Assembly: GCF_027409185.1 (NCBI RefSeq) | Contig: NC_084463.1 | Span: forward strand, 158,573,869 to 158,637,868 | Origin: Cynocephalus volans | Taxonomy: Eukaryota > Chordata > Mammalia > Dermoptera > Cynocephalidae | Length of the DNA: 64,000 bases | Direction: 5' to 3' | Part shown: positions 45,613-55,792 of the stretch, piece after piece | Layout: the number at the start of each line of letters is the position of its first letter | Numbering within the stretch: position 1 is the stretch's first letter | The notes under the pieces: model-generated | Database searches by the model: none | What the model saw: only the letters and a program-made list of their open reading frames with translations | What the model was told of the DNA's origin: nothing | Translations under genes and position numbers: made by a program

Positions 45613-47330
45613 CTTAGGGTTAGGGCTAGGGCTAGGGCTAGGGGTTAGGGTGAAGGTTAGGGTTAGCGTTAGAGCTAGGGCTAGGGTTAGGTTTATGGCT
45701 AGGGGTAGGGTTAGGGCTAGATTTCGGGTTTGGGTTAGGGTTAGTGGTAGGGCTAGGTTTAGGGTTAGGGTTAGTGGTAGGTTTAGGGTTAGGGGTAGGG
45801 TTAGGTTTAGGAGTAGCGTTAGTGCTAGGGCTAGGGTTAGGTCTAGGGTTAGGGTTAGGGCTTGGGTTAGGGCTAGGGTTAGGGTTAGGTTTAGGGATAG
45901 GTCTAGGTTTAGGGCTAAGTTTAGGGATAGGGCCAGGTTTAGTGCTAGGGTTAGGGTTAGGGCTAGCGCTAGGGTTAGGGCTACAGTTAGTTTTAGGGTT
46001 GGGTTTAGGGTTAGGGCTAGGGCTAAGGTTAGCGTTAGGGTTAGGGGTAGGTAGGGTTAGGGGTAGGGCAAGGTTAGGGCTAGGGCTAGGGTTAGGGCTA
46101 TGGTTCGGGTTAGGTTTAGGATTAGGCCTGGGCTAGGGTTAGGGCTCGGATTAGGGTTAGGGTTAGGGTTGGGGCTAGGGCTAGGATTAGGGTTAGGGTT
46201 AGGTCTAGGGCTAGGGCTAGGGCTTGGGTAGGGTCAGGTTTAGGGTTTGGGCTATGGCTAGGGTTAGGGCTAGGGTTAGGTTTAGGGCTAGGGGTAGGGC
46301 TAGGGCTAGGGTTAGGATTAGGGTTAGGGTTAGGGCTAGGATTAGGGCTAGGGCTAGGGCCAGGGCTAGGGCTAGGTGTAGGCGTAGGGTTATGTCTAGG
46401 GCTATGGCTAGGGCTAGGGCTAGGTTTAGGTCTAGGGTTAGGGTTAGGGCTAGATCTAGGGCTATGGCTAGGGCTAGGGCTAGGGCTATGTCTAGGGCTA
46501 GGGTTAGGGCTTGGGTTAGGGTCAGGGCTAGGGCCAGAGTTAGGGCTAGGGTGAGGGTTAGGGTTAGCGTTAGGGCTAGGGCTAGGGTTAGTGCTTGGGT
46601 TAGGGGTAGGTGTAGGGGTAGGGTTAGGGCTATGGCAAGTTTAGGGCTTGGGTTAAGGTTAGGCTTCTGGTTAGGGCTAGGGCTATGGTTCGGGCTAGGG
46701 TTAGTTTTATGGCTAGGGGTAGGGTTAGGGCTAGATTTATGGTTTGTTTTAGGGTTAGTGGTAGGGCTATGGTTAGGGTTAGGCATAGGAGTAGGTTTAG
46801 GGTTAGGGCTAGGGCTAGTGTTAGGCCTAGGGTTAGGGTTAGGGTTAGGAGTAGGGTTAGGGCTAGGGCTAGGGTTAGGGCTTGTGTTAGGGTCAGGGCT
46901 AGGGCCAGAGTTAGGGCTAGGGTGAGTGTTAGGGTTAGCATTAGGGCTAGGGCTAGGGTTAGCGCTTGGGTTAGGGGTAGGTGTAGGGGTAGGGTTAGGG
47001 CTATGGCAAGTTTAGGGCTTGGGTCAAGGTTAGGCTTCTGGTTAGGGCTAGGGCTATGGTTCGGGCTAGGGTTAGTTTTATGGCTAGGGGTAGGGTTAGG
47101 GCTAGATTTATGGTTTGTTTTAGGGTTAGTGGTAGGGCTATGGTTAGGGTTAGGCGTAGGGGTAGGTTTAGGGTTAGGGCTAGGGCTAGTGTTAGGGCTA
47201 GGGTTAGGGTTATGGTTAGGAGTAGGGCTAGGGTTAGGGCTAGGGTTAGCGTTAGGTCTAGGGTTAGGGTTAGGGTTAGCCTCATGGGTACCGTTTGTAT
47301 TAGTTTTAGGGGTTGGGTTAGGTTTAAGGT
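45613..47330 (+). repeat. Interstitial telomere-type array C with a 371-bp higher-order repeat
   Basis: About 1.7 kb of TTAGGG/CTAGGG and variants, G-rich strand on plus, decaying at the right end (47280-47330). A 371-bp block is repeated: TATGGCAAGTTTAGGGCTTG at 46631 recurs at 47002, and the flanks match over several hundred bases. 371 is not a multiple of six, so the hexamer phase slips by one base between blocks. Long RVRARV/GLGLGL ORFs are artefacts. Confidence 0.97.
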
Positions 47331-48130
47331 CAGCATTAAGCCCAGGCGGGTCTGCTGGGCCACACTCCTGGATGTTTTAGCGGAGAATCAGATCTTTCCG
47401 TCTTTTGGCTCTGATGGCTCTTGTTACTCTTTGACCTGTGATCGCATCATTCCCATCACTACTTCCTGATCCCATTACGTCCTTGTCTTTTGTTAGTGGA
47501 AGAATCTCCCTTTGCTTCATCGGGTAACTCGATAAGCTCCTACTCTCCGTATTCATAATTGTGGTGAGAGTCCTGAAGCAGGCGGTGGAGGAAATGACGG
47601 GCATCTCTCCTCTTCTAGGTGCTGTAGATACCTGCTTGCCTAACCGGATATTGTTCTTGTCCCACACTGAGCCCTGGTGACCTGGTGGCCCCTTTCACAC
47701 ACTGCTCTCAGCTTTGCCAATGCGGTTACTCAATGATTATGTCAATACCAGATCATTCCACGAGAGGGCAATCGAGCACGTATTTCAGAGTCCGGGATCG
47801 GACGCCAGCTCCTACGTTGGCATCTCTTCCTTTCCAGGTGAGTGGAGTGCAGACAGGAGAGGGAATCACTGGGGACCGTGACGATGAATGCAACACCCTA
47901 GGAACGGCAGAAGAGCAAGCTGCATCCAATGGCAACATAACACAAATAACACGACGGTTAAGAGCTTAGGTCCCGCCCCACTGCCCCCCCCCCCAGGCAG
48001 GCTGGCGGCTTTAAAAGGGGAAGGGGCGGGGGCTGCGCACTCCCCCCCCCCTCGCTCACATTCCACTGTCCAGAAAATGCTGCTGCTGAGGAGTCACATG
48101 GCCACACTTTCCTGCAAGAGAGGATGCGAA
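47331..48130 (+). other. GC-moderate right shoulder of the island with promoter-like motifs
   Basis: Sequence not found in the duplicons. It contains a consensus splice donor CAG|GTGAGT (47835-47843) preceded by a pyrimidine stretch, and further right a CCAAT box (47926-47930), GC boxes (CCCGCCCC at 47972-47979; GGGGCGGGGG at 48023-48032) and a TTTAAAAG TATA-like box (48010-48017). No long coding frame is convincing. Confidence 0.45.
47920..48040 (+). promoter_or_regulatory. Candidate pol II promoter (CCAAT, GC boxes, TTTAAAAG)
   Basis: CCAAT, then about 45 bp to a CCGCCC box, about 30 bp to TTTAAAAG, followed by GGGGCGGGG. The spacing is plausible for a promoter firing right. A short frame downstream (ATGCTGCTGCTGAGGAGTCA at 48078) codes only about 19 residues. 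Chance occurrence in GC-rich DNA is possible. Confidence 0.3.
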
Positions 48131-49619
48131 ATGTAGGCTTTCTTCTGGGTAGCCCAAAAATCTATTATGCAAGAACGGAAAAATGGGTATTGGAAGCTAC
48201 CTGTCACTTTCTGCCACAAATCCTTAAAGTAAAATAATCTGGGTTATAAATGGACTAATTTTTAGTTAGGGTTAGTGACTTCCAAGGTGTTTCAGACCCA
48301 AGCCACTGGTCATTAGCCTCAGCTTCCTTTTTTGTAGTTAAACTTACTTTGTAACGTCAAGTCGATTTATGGATTTTACAACCTGAAGCCTCCCTCAAGG
48401 ATGTTCTTGTAGAATCCATTTTGGCTGGTGTCCTTTCATCATGATTATGCTGAACTGGTCTGTTAGCATTATTAAAAATCTTTTGTTTGCCTTATTAGTA
48501 TCTTGTTATATTTAGTAGAGCAATCTGGAAGTTTCACCTGCTGGAAGATGAATGATGAAGTCTGGGTAGTCAGTTTTCTTTTTTTTACACTTGGCTGATT
48601 AATCACTTTGGAAAACGCTGTTGACTGCTGGTCCTTGTACCTGGCCGCTGTGTGTGACTCCAGTGCTGGTTCACTGCTGCAGCTCTGACCTACCTGATTT
48701 ACAATCAACACTGATTAATCTTTCCTGTTCTTCATACACTTCCTACTTACACCCTTCCTTACATACACAAATGGAAATAAATGTATATTAATTATTTACA
48801 ATCATATACTTACTAGAAGAAACAAACAGCTCAAATATATAAACATTCCTCTACTTGTTAAAATCAACTAAGATAAACTATTTCACCTTTTTGGGGGTGT
48901 ATTTAATTCCCTTTTTTTGCACACTTAGTTTTTCTCTTTTGAATATTATTATGAATTCTTGGAATTTCATATACTTCACTTTTTCCAATTAACCATTACT
49001 CCCATTTATTCTTTCCATCTCTTTCCTTCTGTGCTTCTCCTTGAAGCTAAATTAGTTAAGCACTGAAAAAGGGAGACCCTATAACTGCCTTCTTGGTCCA
49101 TCAAGCATTGCCCTATTTTTGACAGCATTATTACTTTTTGGCAACAATAAGTGTATACTGGATTTTTCTTGTTTCTAAACTTAATGTAAACTTTCCCCAA
49201 TAAGCCCTAGTTCCTTTCTGGGGAGAGCATACAGATGCTCCTTGCTTTATGATGGCTTTACGTTCTGATAAATGCATCGTAAAGTTGAAAAGTCTTTAAG
49301 TTGAACCATTGTAAGTCAGGAACCGTCTGCATTCATGATTAAAATCTGGGGTTGGGGGTAACATGAATGTTTGTGGTGGGCAAAATTGTTGCTGCTGTTG
49401 GGGTACTTTTAGTGGTCAAGTTGGAAAAGATATTTCTTTTTAAGTTTAGGAAGTCACATAGTATTTCTCTCTTGTGATATGCTCACAAAGAGATCAATTG
49501 CTCAGAATACTAGAGGGCTTCTTCAACTTTCCAGAGGGCTTTCCTCAGTCCTTCCTATTGAAAATATTGTCTTGAAATGCCTGATGTTTCCTCAAGCCGG
49601 CTGATATCATCTTTATTTT
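48131..49619. other. AT-rich intergenic DNA, possible DNA-transposon end
   Basis: No gene. At 48262-48275 a short TTAGTTAGGGTTAG may be a telomere-type remnant or chance. At 49225-49330 the text 'tgctttatgatggctttacg ... gcatcgtaaagttgaa ... gttgaaccattgtaagtca' resembles the terminal part of an old transposon whose ends read 'cttacgatggttcgactta'. I cannot name the family. Confidence 0.4.
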
Positions 49620-49850
49620 TATTTTACTTTTCATTTTAAAATTTTAAAATTGACATGTAATAATTGTACACATTTGTGGGGTACAGTGAGATGTTTCCTT
49701 TTTTATTTTTTATTTTTTTTTGAGATGTTTCGATACATATATACATTATGTAATGATTAAGTCAGGGTATTTACCATTCCATCATCTCAAACATTCACCA
49801 TTTCTTGGTGGTGAGAACATTAAAAATCCTCTTTTCTAGGCTGATATAAT
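49620..49850 (-). mobile_element. L1 3'UTR fragment (antisense)
   Basis: Contains 'ttgacatgtaataattgtacacatttgtggggtacagtgagatgttt' followed by 'gatacatatatacattatgtaatgattaagtcagggta', an antisense L1 3' end. Confidence 0.75.
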
Positions 49851-51069
49851 CTTAATTTTTAACTTCGTTAGGTTCTCATTAGCTTTGCCAGTGTTTTTGG
49901 GTAATTTTCCAAAATAATTTGATTTAAAATTTTACTTTGGCTTCCTGGGGTCCTGAGACAGGAGTCATGGGACAGCCCCACCCCCACCCACAACCCGGCA
50001 AGCATGCCAAACCCATAGTGATTAAGAAAGTTCTTGAGGAGATAGACCAATGAGCAAAATACCACCAGCCTCCACTCCCTGGAAGAGAAATATCAAGGCA
50101 ATTAATTTAAGAGGCAACAGAGAACATATGCCAAATCCCCTCAGAGAAGAAAAGGCATTATATATCAGTCCTGAAAAATGAGCAAGTCTAAGAAAATTGT
50201 TTGTCCTGTTGTCGTTCTGTTACTTTCTCTTTCTCAGCAATCAATAGCAGTATCTACCCACTCATCTGGAAGAATGTTACCTACAAATATGATGATTCAT
50301 TTGATTACCCTATAGAAATCTGTTGTCAATTCTTTGTATTCAATAAACCTTATCCCTTAAAATCTTTTTTACTTTGCATTTGAGAAGTATTGTATTTGTA
50401 TTTTATTGATAGGTATAATTGGACATACAGAAAGAGATGGACACACAGACACAAACATATGGATTCTACAGTGAACATGTGTTTTTTGGCCACTTCGCAT
50501 CTCTTCAGACTTCTAGAAACTTTACCCCAATTTCCTTCTGGGAAGTCAGACTTTCCCACTTTTGGTCCATGTGTTTCCTGAAGTGTTGACTTCAAGCCTA
50601 GCTCAGAGGTCCAAGCCACCACATTTCTCTGGCTACAATGTTTGATTCATTGATGGCATTGACCAAATCAGAGCTCACAAGATGTAACGAATATTGGGCT
50701 GGCAATTTTGAGTCAAAGCCTCAGTCTTCATCTGTTTTGGAATCTGAAAGCCTGCATTACCAGAAGATGTTGGCAGACATTGTAATTATGAAGAGATATA
50801 CTGATAAGGATGGAGCCAATACTGTGGAAGCAAAGCCAAGAAATGGAGAGAAAAACGAAGTCTTATACCACTAGATCCCTGGAGCAGCCATGCTGCAAGA
50901 TCGGAAGTGTCATTTCTATGCCCTGTCAATGTCTAGTTTTGGTTTGGGGATTAATGTAGCCTCATAAAGTGGATTGGATGGTTTATCAACTTTTTCTATA
51001 TTTTGAAAATTTATTTGGATAATATGGGAAATACATCTAGGCCTCATAGCTATTCAGAGAAGTATAGTT
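49851..51069. other. Intergenic DNA, nothing recognised
   Basis: Several short ORFs (50201-50383, 50350-50622 minus, 50638-50874 plus) have no domain I recognise. The 78-residue ORF at 50638 is the longest plus frame but has no support beyond length. Confidence 0.35.
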
Positions 51070-51150
51070 TTAAAATTTCATTTATTTTTTCTTAACTGGC
51101 ACATAATAATTGTATATATTCATGAGGTGCATTATATTTTATTAAGAATT
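51070..51150 (-). mobile_element. L1 3'-end fragment (antisense)
   Basis: Short piece 'aactggcacataataattgtatatattcatgaggtgca' typical of the L1 3' end. Confidence 0.6.
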
Positions 51151-51534
51151 AATTACACTACAAGTAATACATGCTTGTAACACGTACAATAATTTAGAAT
51201 GTTAACCCTAACCTGAACACAACTTTCAGCATTGGACAGATCACCGAGACAACAAATCAAGAGTAACCATTACTCTTCCAGAGGGAAAGAAGAGATCTAG
51301 GGTTATCAGTGGTGGGAGGCGGGAGGGAGAGGGAGTCAGGGAGAGACCAGACAAGGGGCATAAAGCATAAGTACAATTTGTAACAATATACATACTAGTA
51401 ATATTGATTTGATCCACATATGTCAACATTGAATCCCCAAAATAAGTATAATCAATTATGATTCAATAAAACAAAATGTTTAAAGTAAATATTTTTGGAG
51501 AAATAGAATTTTTTATTTCATTTTTCCCTGCAGT

Positions 51535-51990
51535 TTAAAAAAAATAATTAATTATTATTATTATTTTGTATTCAAAGATGTTGCAGAGCAGTAGGGGGGC
51601 AGGTGGGGGGTAGGGAAACAGAGGTGGAAGTGAGGGGGTAGGGATGGCCCAAAGCCAGCTCCTTTGGGACCTGCTTGCAGAGGGTCGGGGCAGTGGGGCA
51701 TAGCTGAGGCCCGTGGACTCCCCGTACTCTGGCTGGGGAGCTTGGGGGCTTCCGGAGGGCAGGTCAGTCATCACTGGGCTGGATGCAGGTTTTGGGGGAG
51801 CGTGGCTGAGGCCCTCGGTCCTCCCCCACCCCACCTCTGAGCCCAGGGGGTTTTCGGTGGCGGGGGGTTTTCGGTGGCGGGTAGCTCGTAGCCCTGCAGT
51901 TTTGATCCATTCAGGTATTCTGTCTCTTTTGCCAATTTGGGTAAATGTGTATTTTTCTCTAAAGCTGCCCACTTTGTATAAGTTTAAAAC
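51535..51990 (-). mobile_element. VNTR-bearing retroelement-like segment, opposite orientation
   Basis: Read on minus: head with GACAGAATACCTG (near 51915), GC-rich units with GGGCCTCAGCC starts 102 bp apart (plus-strand GCTGAGGCCC at 51703 and 51805), a C/T-rich segment (51595-51660), CTGCAACATCTTTGAATACA, then an AATAATAATAATT tail (51537-51565). It matches the order and the unit text of 33482-34166 (for example CAGCCCAGTGATGACTGA here, CAGCCTGGCAATGACTGA there), but is diverged. Confidence 0.55.
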
Positions 51991-52032
51991 AGTTTTAGCA
52001 TAAAGTTGCACACCATATTCTTTTACAATTTT

Positions 52033-52138
52033 ATTTTTATTTCATTTTTTAAGAGATGACCAGTAAGGGGATCTTAACCTTTGACTTGGTGTTGTCAGCA
52101 CCACGCTCAACCCAAGTGAGCCACGGGCTGGCCCTTCC
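52033..52138 (-). repeat. tRNA-Ile-derived SINE (CYN-like) with target-site duplication
   Basis: On minus the body starts GGGCCAGCCCGTGGCTCACT and carries a pol III A-box-like GTGGCTCACTTGGGTTGAGC, then GTGGTGCTGACAACACCAAG (the anticodon-arm region of tRNA-Ile) and a B-box-like GGTTAAGATCC. The A-rich tail (T-rich on plus) is at 52033-52052. The direct repeat TTTACAATTTT flanks it (52022-52032 and 52139-52149). tRNA-Ile-derived SINEs of this kind are the CYN family of colugos, from memory. Confidence 0.75.
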
Positions 52139-52249
52139 TTTACAATTTTTAAAAAATCTCCTCCTTTTCTACAATTGCACCTCTTCATTCTACAGTTATA
52201 TCCCCATTTTGATTCTGATGTTGTTTATTGGGGCTTTATAATTTATCTT

Positions 52250-53160
52250 GATCATGCTTGCTAAAGTTTGTCTATTTTATGTATGTCTGTGTGTGTGTAC
52301 TTTTCAGAAACCAGGCTTGTGATCTTCTGTCTGTATTTTTCTTGCTTTTTGAAAATTATGTCACTTTTATCTCCTTTCCTTCTCCTTTGTGTGTTATCTC
52401 CTTATTTCGGAGATGTCCATTTTCTGTTGGTATGCCTGTCACAAATGCACCTGGTTGGTCATAAGTGAATCATAATAATAATGAAGAAAAAGATGATGAA
52501 AATGATAATAAAAATAATTATAATGATGGGTTTATATTGCTATTTTTTGAGTTGAAAGCTTAATTTCCTTTATTTGCTCTCTTTTTTTGTAATAAATGTA
52601 TGAGCACTATACATTTTCTTCTGAGCATTGCTTTGCCTGAATTCCATAATCATTTATTAAAGAAATATTTATTAAGCACTTATTATATGCCAGGCACTGT
52701 TATTAGATTTTAGGATACAGAAGTAAACAAATCAGGCAAAAATCCCAGACCTCAAGGAGTTTGCATTCCAAAGCAGGTTTTTATATGCAGTGCTCTCATT
52801 GTTATTTAGTTTTGAGTAGTTGATAATCTTTATTTTTATTTTCCCTTTAATCTAGAAGTTATATATAAGTGTTTCTCAACATATCCAGGTGTAGATTTTT
52901 CTAATAACTTGTAGTTGATTTCTAATTTTATTCCAATATTTTCAGTAAACACTGTTGAGGGATTTTACTGAGATTTCCTCTTTGTCTTTGGACTAAGTAA
53001 TTTTTTGTGAATGTTTCCTGTGTGTTTGAAAGGATGTGTACCTCTGTTAGTATGCCTGTTAGAAATGCATCTGGTTGACCATAACTGAGTAATAATAATG
53101 AAGAAAAGGATGAGGAAGATAATAGAAATTATGATGATAATTCATATTCGTACAGCACTT
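52250..53160 (-). mobile_element. Old antisense L1 pieces plus L2/MIR-like fragments
   Basis: Segments such as 'agcattgctttgcctgaattccataa', 'gttgatttctaattttattccaatatt' and 'tgtgtgtttgaaaggatgtgt' match antisense L1 ORF2. Two similar blocks (52425-52520 and 53035-53150) share 'tatgcctgt..aaatgca.ctggttg' followed by AATAATAATGAAGAAAA, so a piece is duplicated about 610 bp apart. An L2-like end lies at 52660-52780 (ttattaagcacttattatatgccaggcactg). Confidence 0.55.
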
Positions 53161-53655
53161 AGTATGTGCTAGTGGCATTCTAAGAACGTTGCCTTTACTT
53201 ATATCATCAAATCTCAGACATTAATTTTAAGAACAGTCATAATTTTATTTACTACTGTGTCTCATTGGTCAAATAATCACACGGAATTTTAAATTTGAAA
53301 GGGAAGAAATGAGTTCCATCTCCTACCCAGTGTAGGAAGCTCTTCTATTGTGACTCTGACAAATGACCTTGAGCTTCTGTTTGAATATCTTTGATGATGT
53401 GTAGCTTATTATTTAAAAAAACAGCATCTTTTCATGTTTGATAGTTGATATCATTAGATAGTTGTTTCTTCTACATTAACTATTCCCAAAGCATTGTCCA
53501 TGAATCCCTGGGAGTCCCCAAGATCAAAACTATGTTCACAATGATAGTAAGACAATTTTTGCCCTTTCCACTGTGTTAAAATTTGCACTGATGATGTAAA
53601 AACAATGGTGGATAAAACTGCAGTTACCTTAGAATCAAGGCATTAGCAACAAATT

Positions 53656-54478
53656 GCATGTGATGGTTGGTTTTATGTGTCAACTTGGCTGGGCCACACA
53701 GTGCCAAGATATTTGGTCAAACATTATTCTGGGTGTTTCTGTGAGAGTGTTTTTGATGAGATTAACATTTATTTTTTCTCTTTATTATTTTATTCTCTAG
53801 GTGCTTTATTTTTGTTGTGGTAAAAAATATATATAGTGTAAGGATTGCCACTTTAAGCATTTTTCAACATACAATTGCATGGAATTAATTACATTCTAAT
53901 GCTGTGTAACCACTGCCTCCATCTATTTCTAAAACTTTTTCATCATCCTAAACATAAACTCTGTACCCATTAAGAAATAACTTGTCATGTTCCGTCTCCC
54001 AATTTCTGATAACCTCTAGAGATTAACATTTAAATAGACAGACTGAGTAAAGCAGATTTCCCTCCCTAATGTGTATGTGCCTCATCCAATCAGTTGAAGT
54101 CCTGGACAGAACAAAAAGGCTGGCCCTCCACCAAGTAAGAGAGAATTCCTCCTACTTGACTGCTTTCTAACTGGGACAATGGCTTTATTTCTGCCTCTGG
54201 ATTTGAATGGAATTATCAGTTGTTCCTGGATTTTGAGCCTCCCGACTTTCAGACTGGAAGTATACCATGGCTTCTGGTTTTCAGGCCTTTGAACTCGGAT
54301 TGGAACTCTACCATCAGCTCTCCTGGGTCTCCAGCTTGCTGACTCATCTTGCAGATTTTTGGAGTTGTCAGCACCCATAATTGCATAAACCAGTACCTAA
54401 TAATCTCTTTTCCCCTCAACGCTCTGTTTCTCTCTCCTGTAAGTTCTGTTTCTCTGGAGAACCCTAACTAATACACTG
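53656..54478 (+). mobile_element. Old interspersed repeat nested in the hAT-like element
   Basis: It begins 'tgtgatggttggttttatgtgtcaacttggctgggcc' and ends 'ctctggagaaccctaactaatacac', a widely dispersed mammalian repeat whose name I cannot give safely. It is broken at 53775-54025 by an antisense L1 3' end (53790-54010). The 98-residue minus ORF at 54082-54378 lies inside it and is not a gene. Confidence 0.6.
53790..54010 (-). mobile_element. L1M 3'UTR fragment (antisense)
   Basis: Text 'gtggtaaaaaatatata...ccactttaagcatttttcaacatacaattgcatgg ... tctgtacccattaagaaataact' is an antisense old L1 3' end. Confidence 0.65.
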
Positions 54479-54777
54479 TACTACTAGTCATTGTATTTTT
54501 TACTAGCATGCATGTGCACATGCAGTAAAAGAAAAGAAAAATCCAGTTTAAATTAAGAATGTCCTTGATAAGGCAGTAAAAATTAATTTTATTAAATCTT
54601 AATACTTGAGTAAATATCTTTTTTATTTTCTAAGTGGTAAAATAGAAAGTACACATAAATCACTTTTATGTACCAAACTTTTGAGCAAAAGCACTTGTGC
54701 TATTGTTTGTTTTGCTTACTGAACTAGGTATTTTTTTCATGGAATACCATTTTTACTTGGAAAAAGTGACTGATAAA

Positions 54778-55792
54778 CCTGATGAAAAACTGGGCAAATG
54801 AGCTAAATAGGCATTTCTCAAAGGAAGATATTCAAATGGCCAACAGACACATGAAAAAATGCTCAACATCACTAAGCATCAGGAAGATGCAAATCAAAAC
54901 CACATTGAAATATCATCTCACCCAAGTTAGACTGGCTACTATAAAAAAGACAGAGAATAACAAGTGCTGGTGAGGATGTAGAGCAAGGGGAACCCTCCTA
55001 CACTGTTAGCAAGTCTGTAAATTAGTGCAGCCATTATGGAAAACAGTATGAAATTTCCTCAAACAACTACAGATAGATATACCATATGATCCAGCAATCC
55101 CACTGCTGGGGATATACTCAAAGGAACAAAGATGATCATGCTGAAGGGACACTTGCACTCCCTTGTTTATTGCAGATCTATTTACAATAGCCAATGGTAG
55201 GAACCAACCCGAATGACTATTGTGGACAAATGGATAAGGAAAATGTGGTATATATATATACACAATGAAATGCTACTCTGTCAAAAAAGAATGAAATTCT
55301 GCCATTCACAGCAACATGGATGAACTTAGAGAAAAATTATGTTAAGTGAAATAAGCCAGGCACAGAAAGAGAAATACAGCATGTCCTCACTCATAAGTGG
55401 GAGCTAAAAACCAAAAAACAACCCCCCCAAGCCCCTCCAAAGCCCACAAACAAGTTCATAAAAAAAAGAATGAAAGAAGAAAGATATGAAAATCACAATA
55501 ATTTGTTGAGCTTTCAAAAGGAGAGAACAGGACTCAAAAGGAGAAAATCACAATAATTCATTGAGCTTTCAAAAGGAGACCACCAGAGACAGGAAGGGGG
55601 GAAGGGGAGAGGGCACTAGCAAGAAACTGGTAAAAGGCCACAAAAAATGATTACATTGTATAATGTTGAATATACTAATTATCCTGATTTGAGCATCACA
55701 TATTGCACACAGGTATTGATACTCAACCCTGTACCCCGCAAGTTTGTGCCATCATTTATGTTTCAATAATAAAAAAATACCAGAAAGATAAT
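54778..55792 (+). mobile_element. 5'-truncated L1 3' end with imperfect target-site duplication
   Basis: It starts in the ORF2 C-terminal part ([40 protein letters not shown]), followed by the 3'UTR and an A-rich end. Flanking repeats: AAAAAGTGACTGATAAA (54761-54777) and AAAAAATGACTGACAAA (55793-55809), two mismatches. The 3'UTR has an internal duplication of 'aatcacaataattngttgagctttcaaaaggaga' (55492-55580). Confidence 0.85.

Noticed and set aside
31626-47330. Head-to-head telomere fusion site
   Set aside because: All three arrays are G-rich on plus; a fusion would show TTAGGG meeting CCCTAA in inverted orientation.
48258-48276. Short TTAGTTAGGGTTAG as a telomere remnant
   Set aside because: Too short to separate from chance, and a similar complement (TTAACCCTAACC) occurs at 51200 without context.
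50638-50874. 78-residue ORF as a small gene
   Set aside because: No homology recognised, no flanking splice or promoter signals, and length is within chance expectation.
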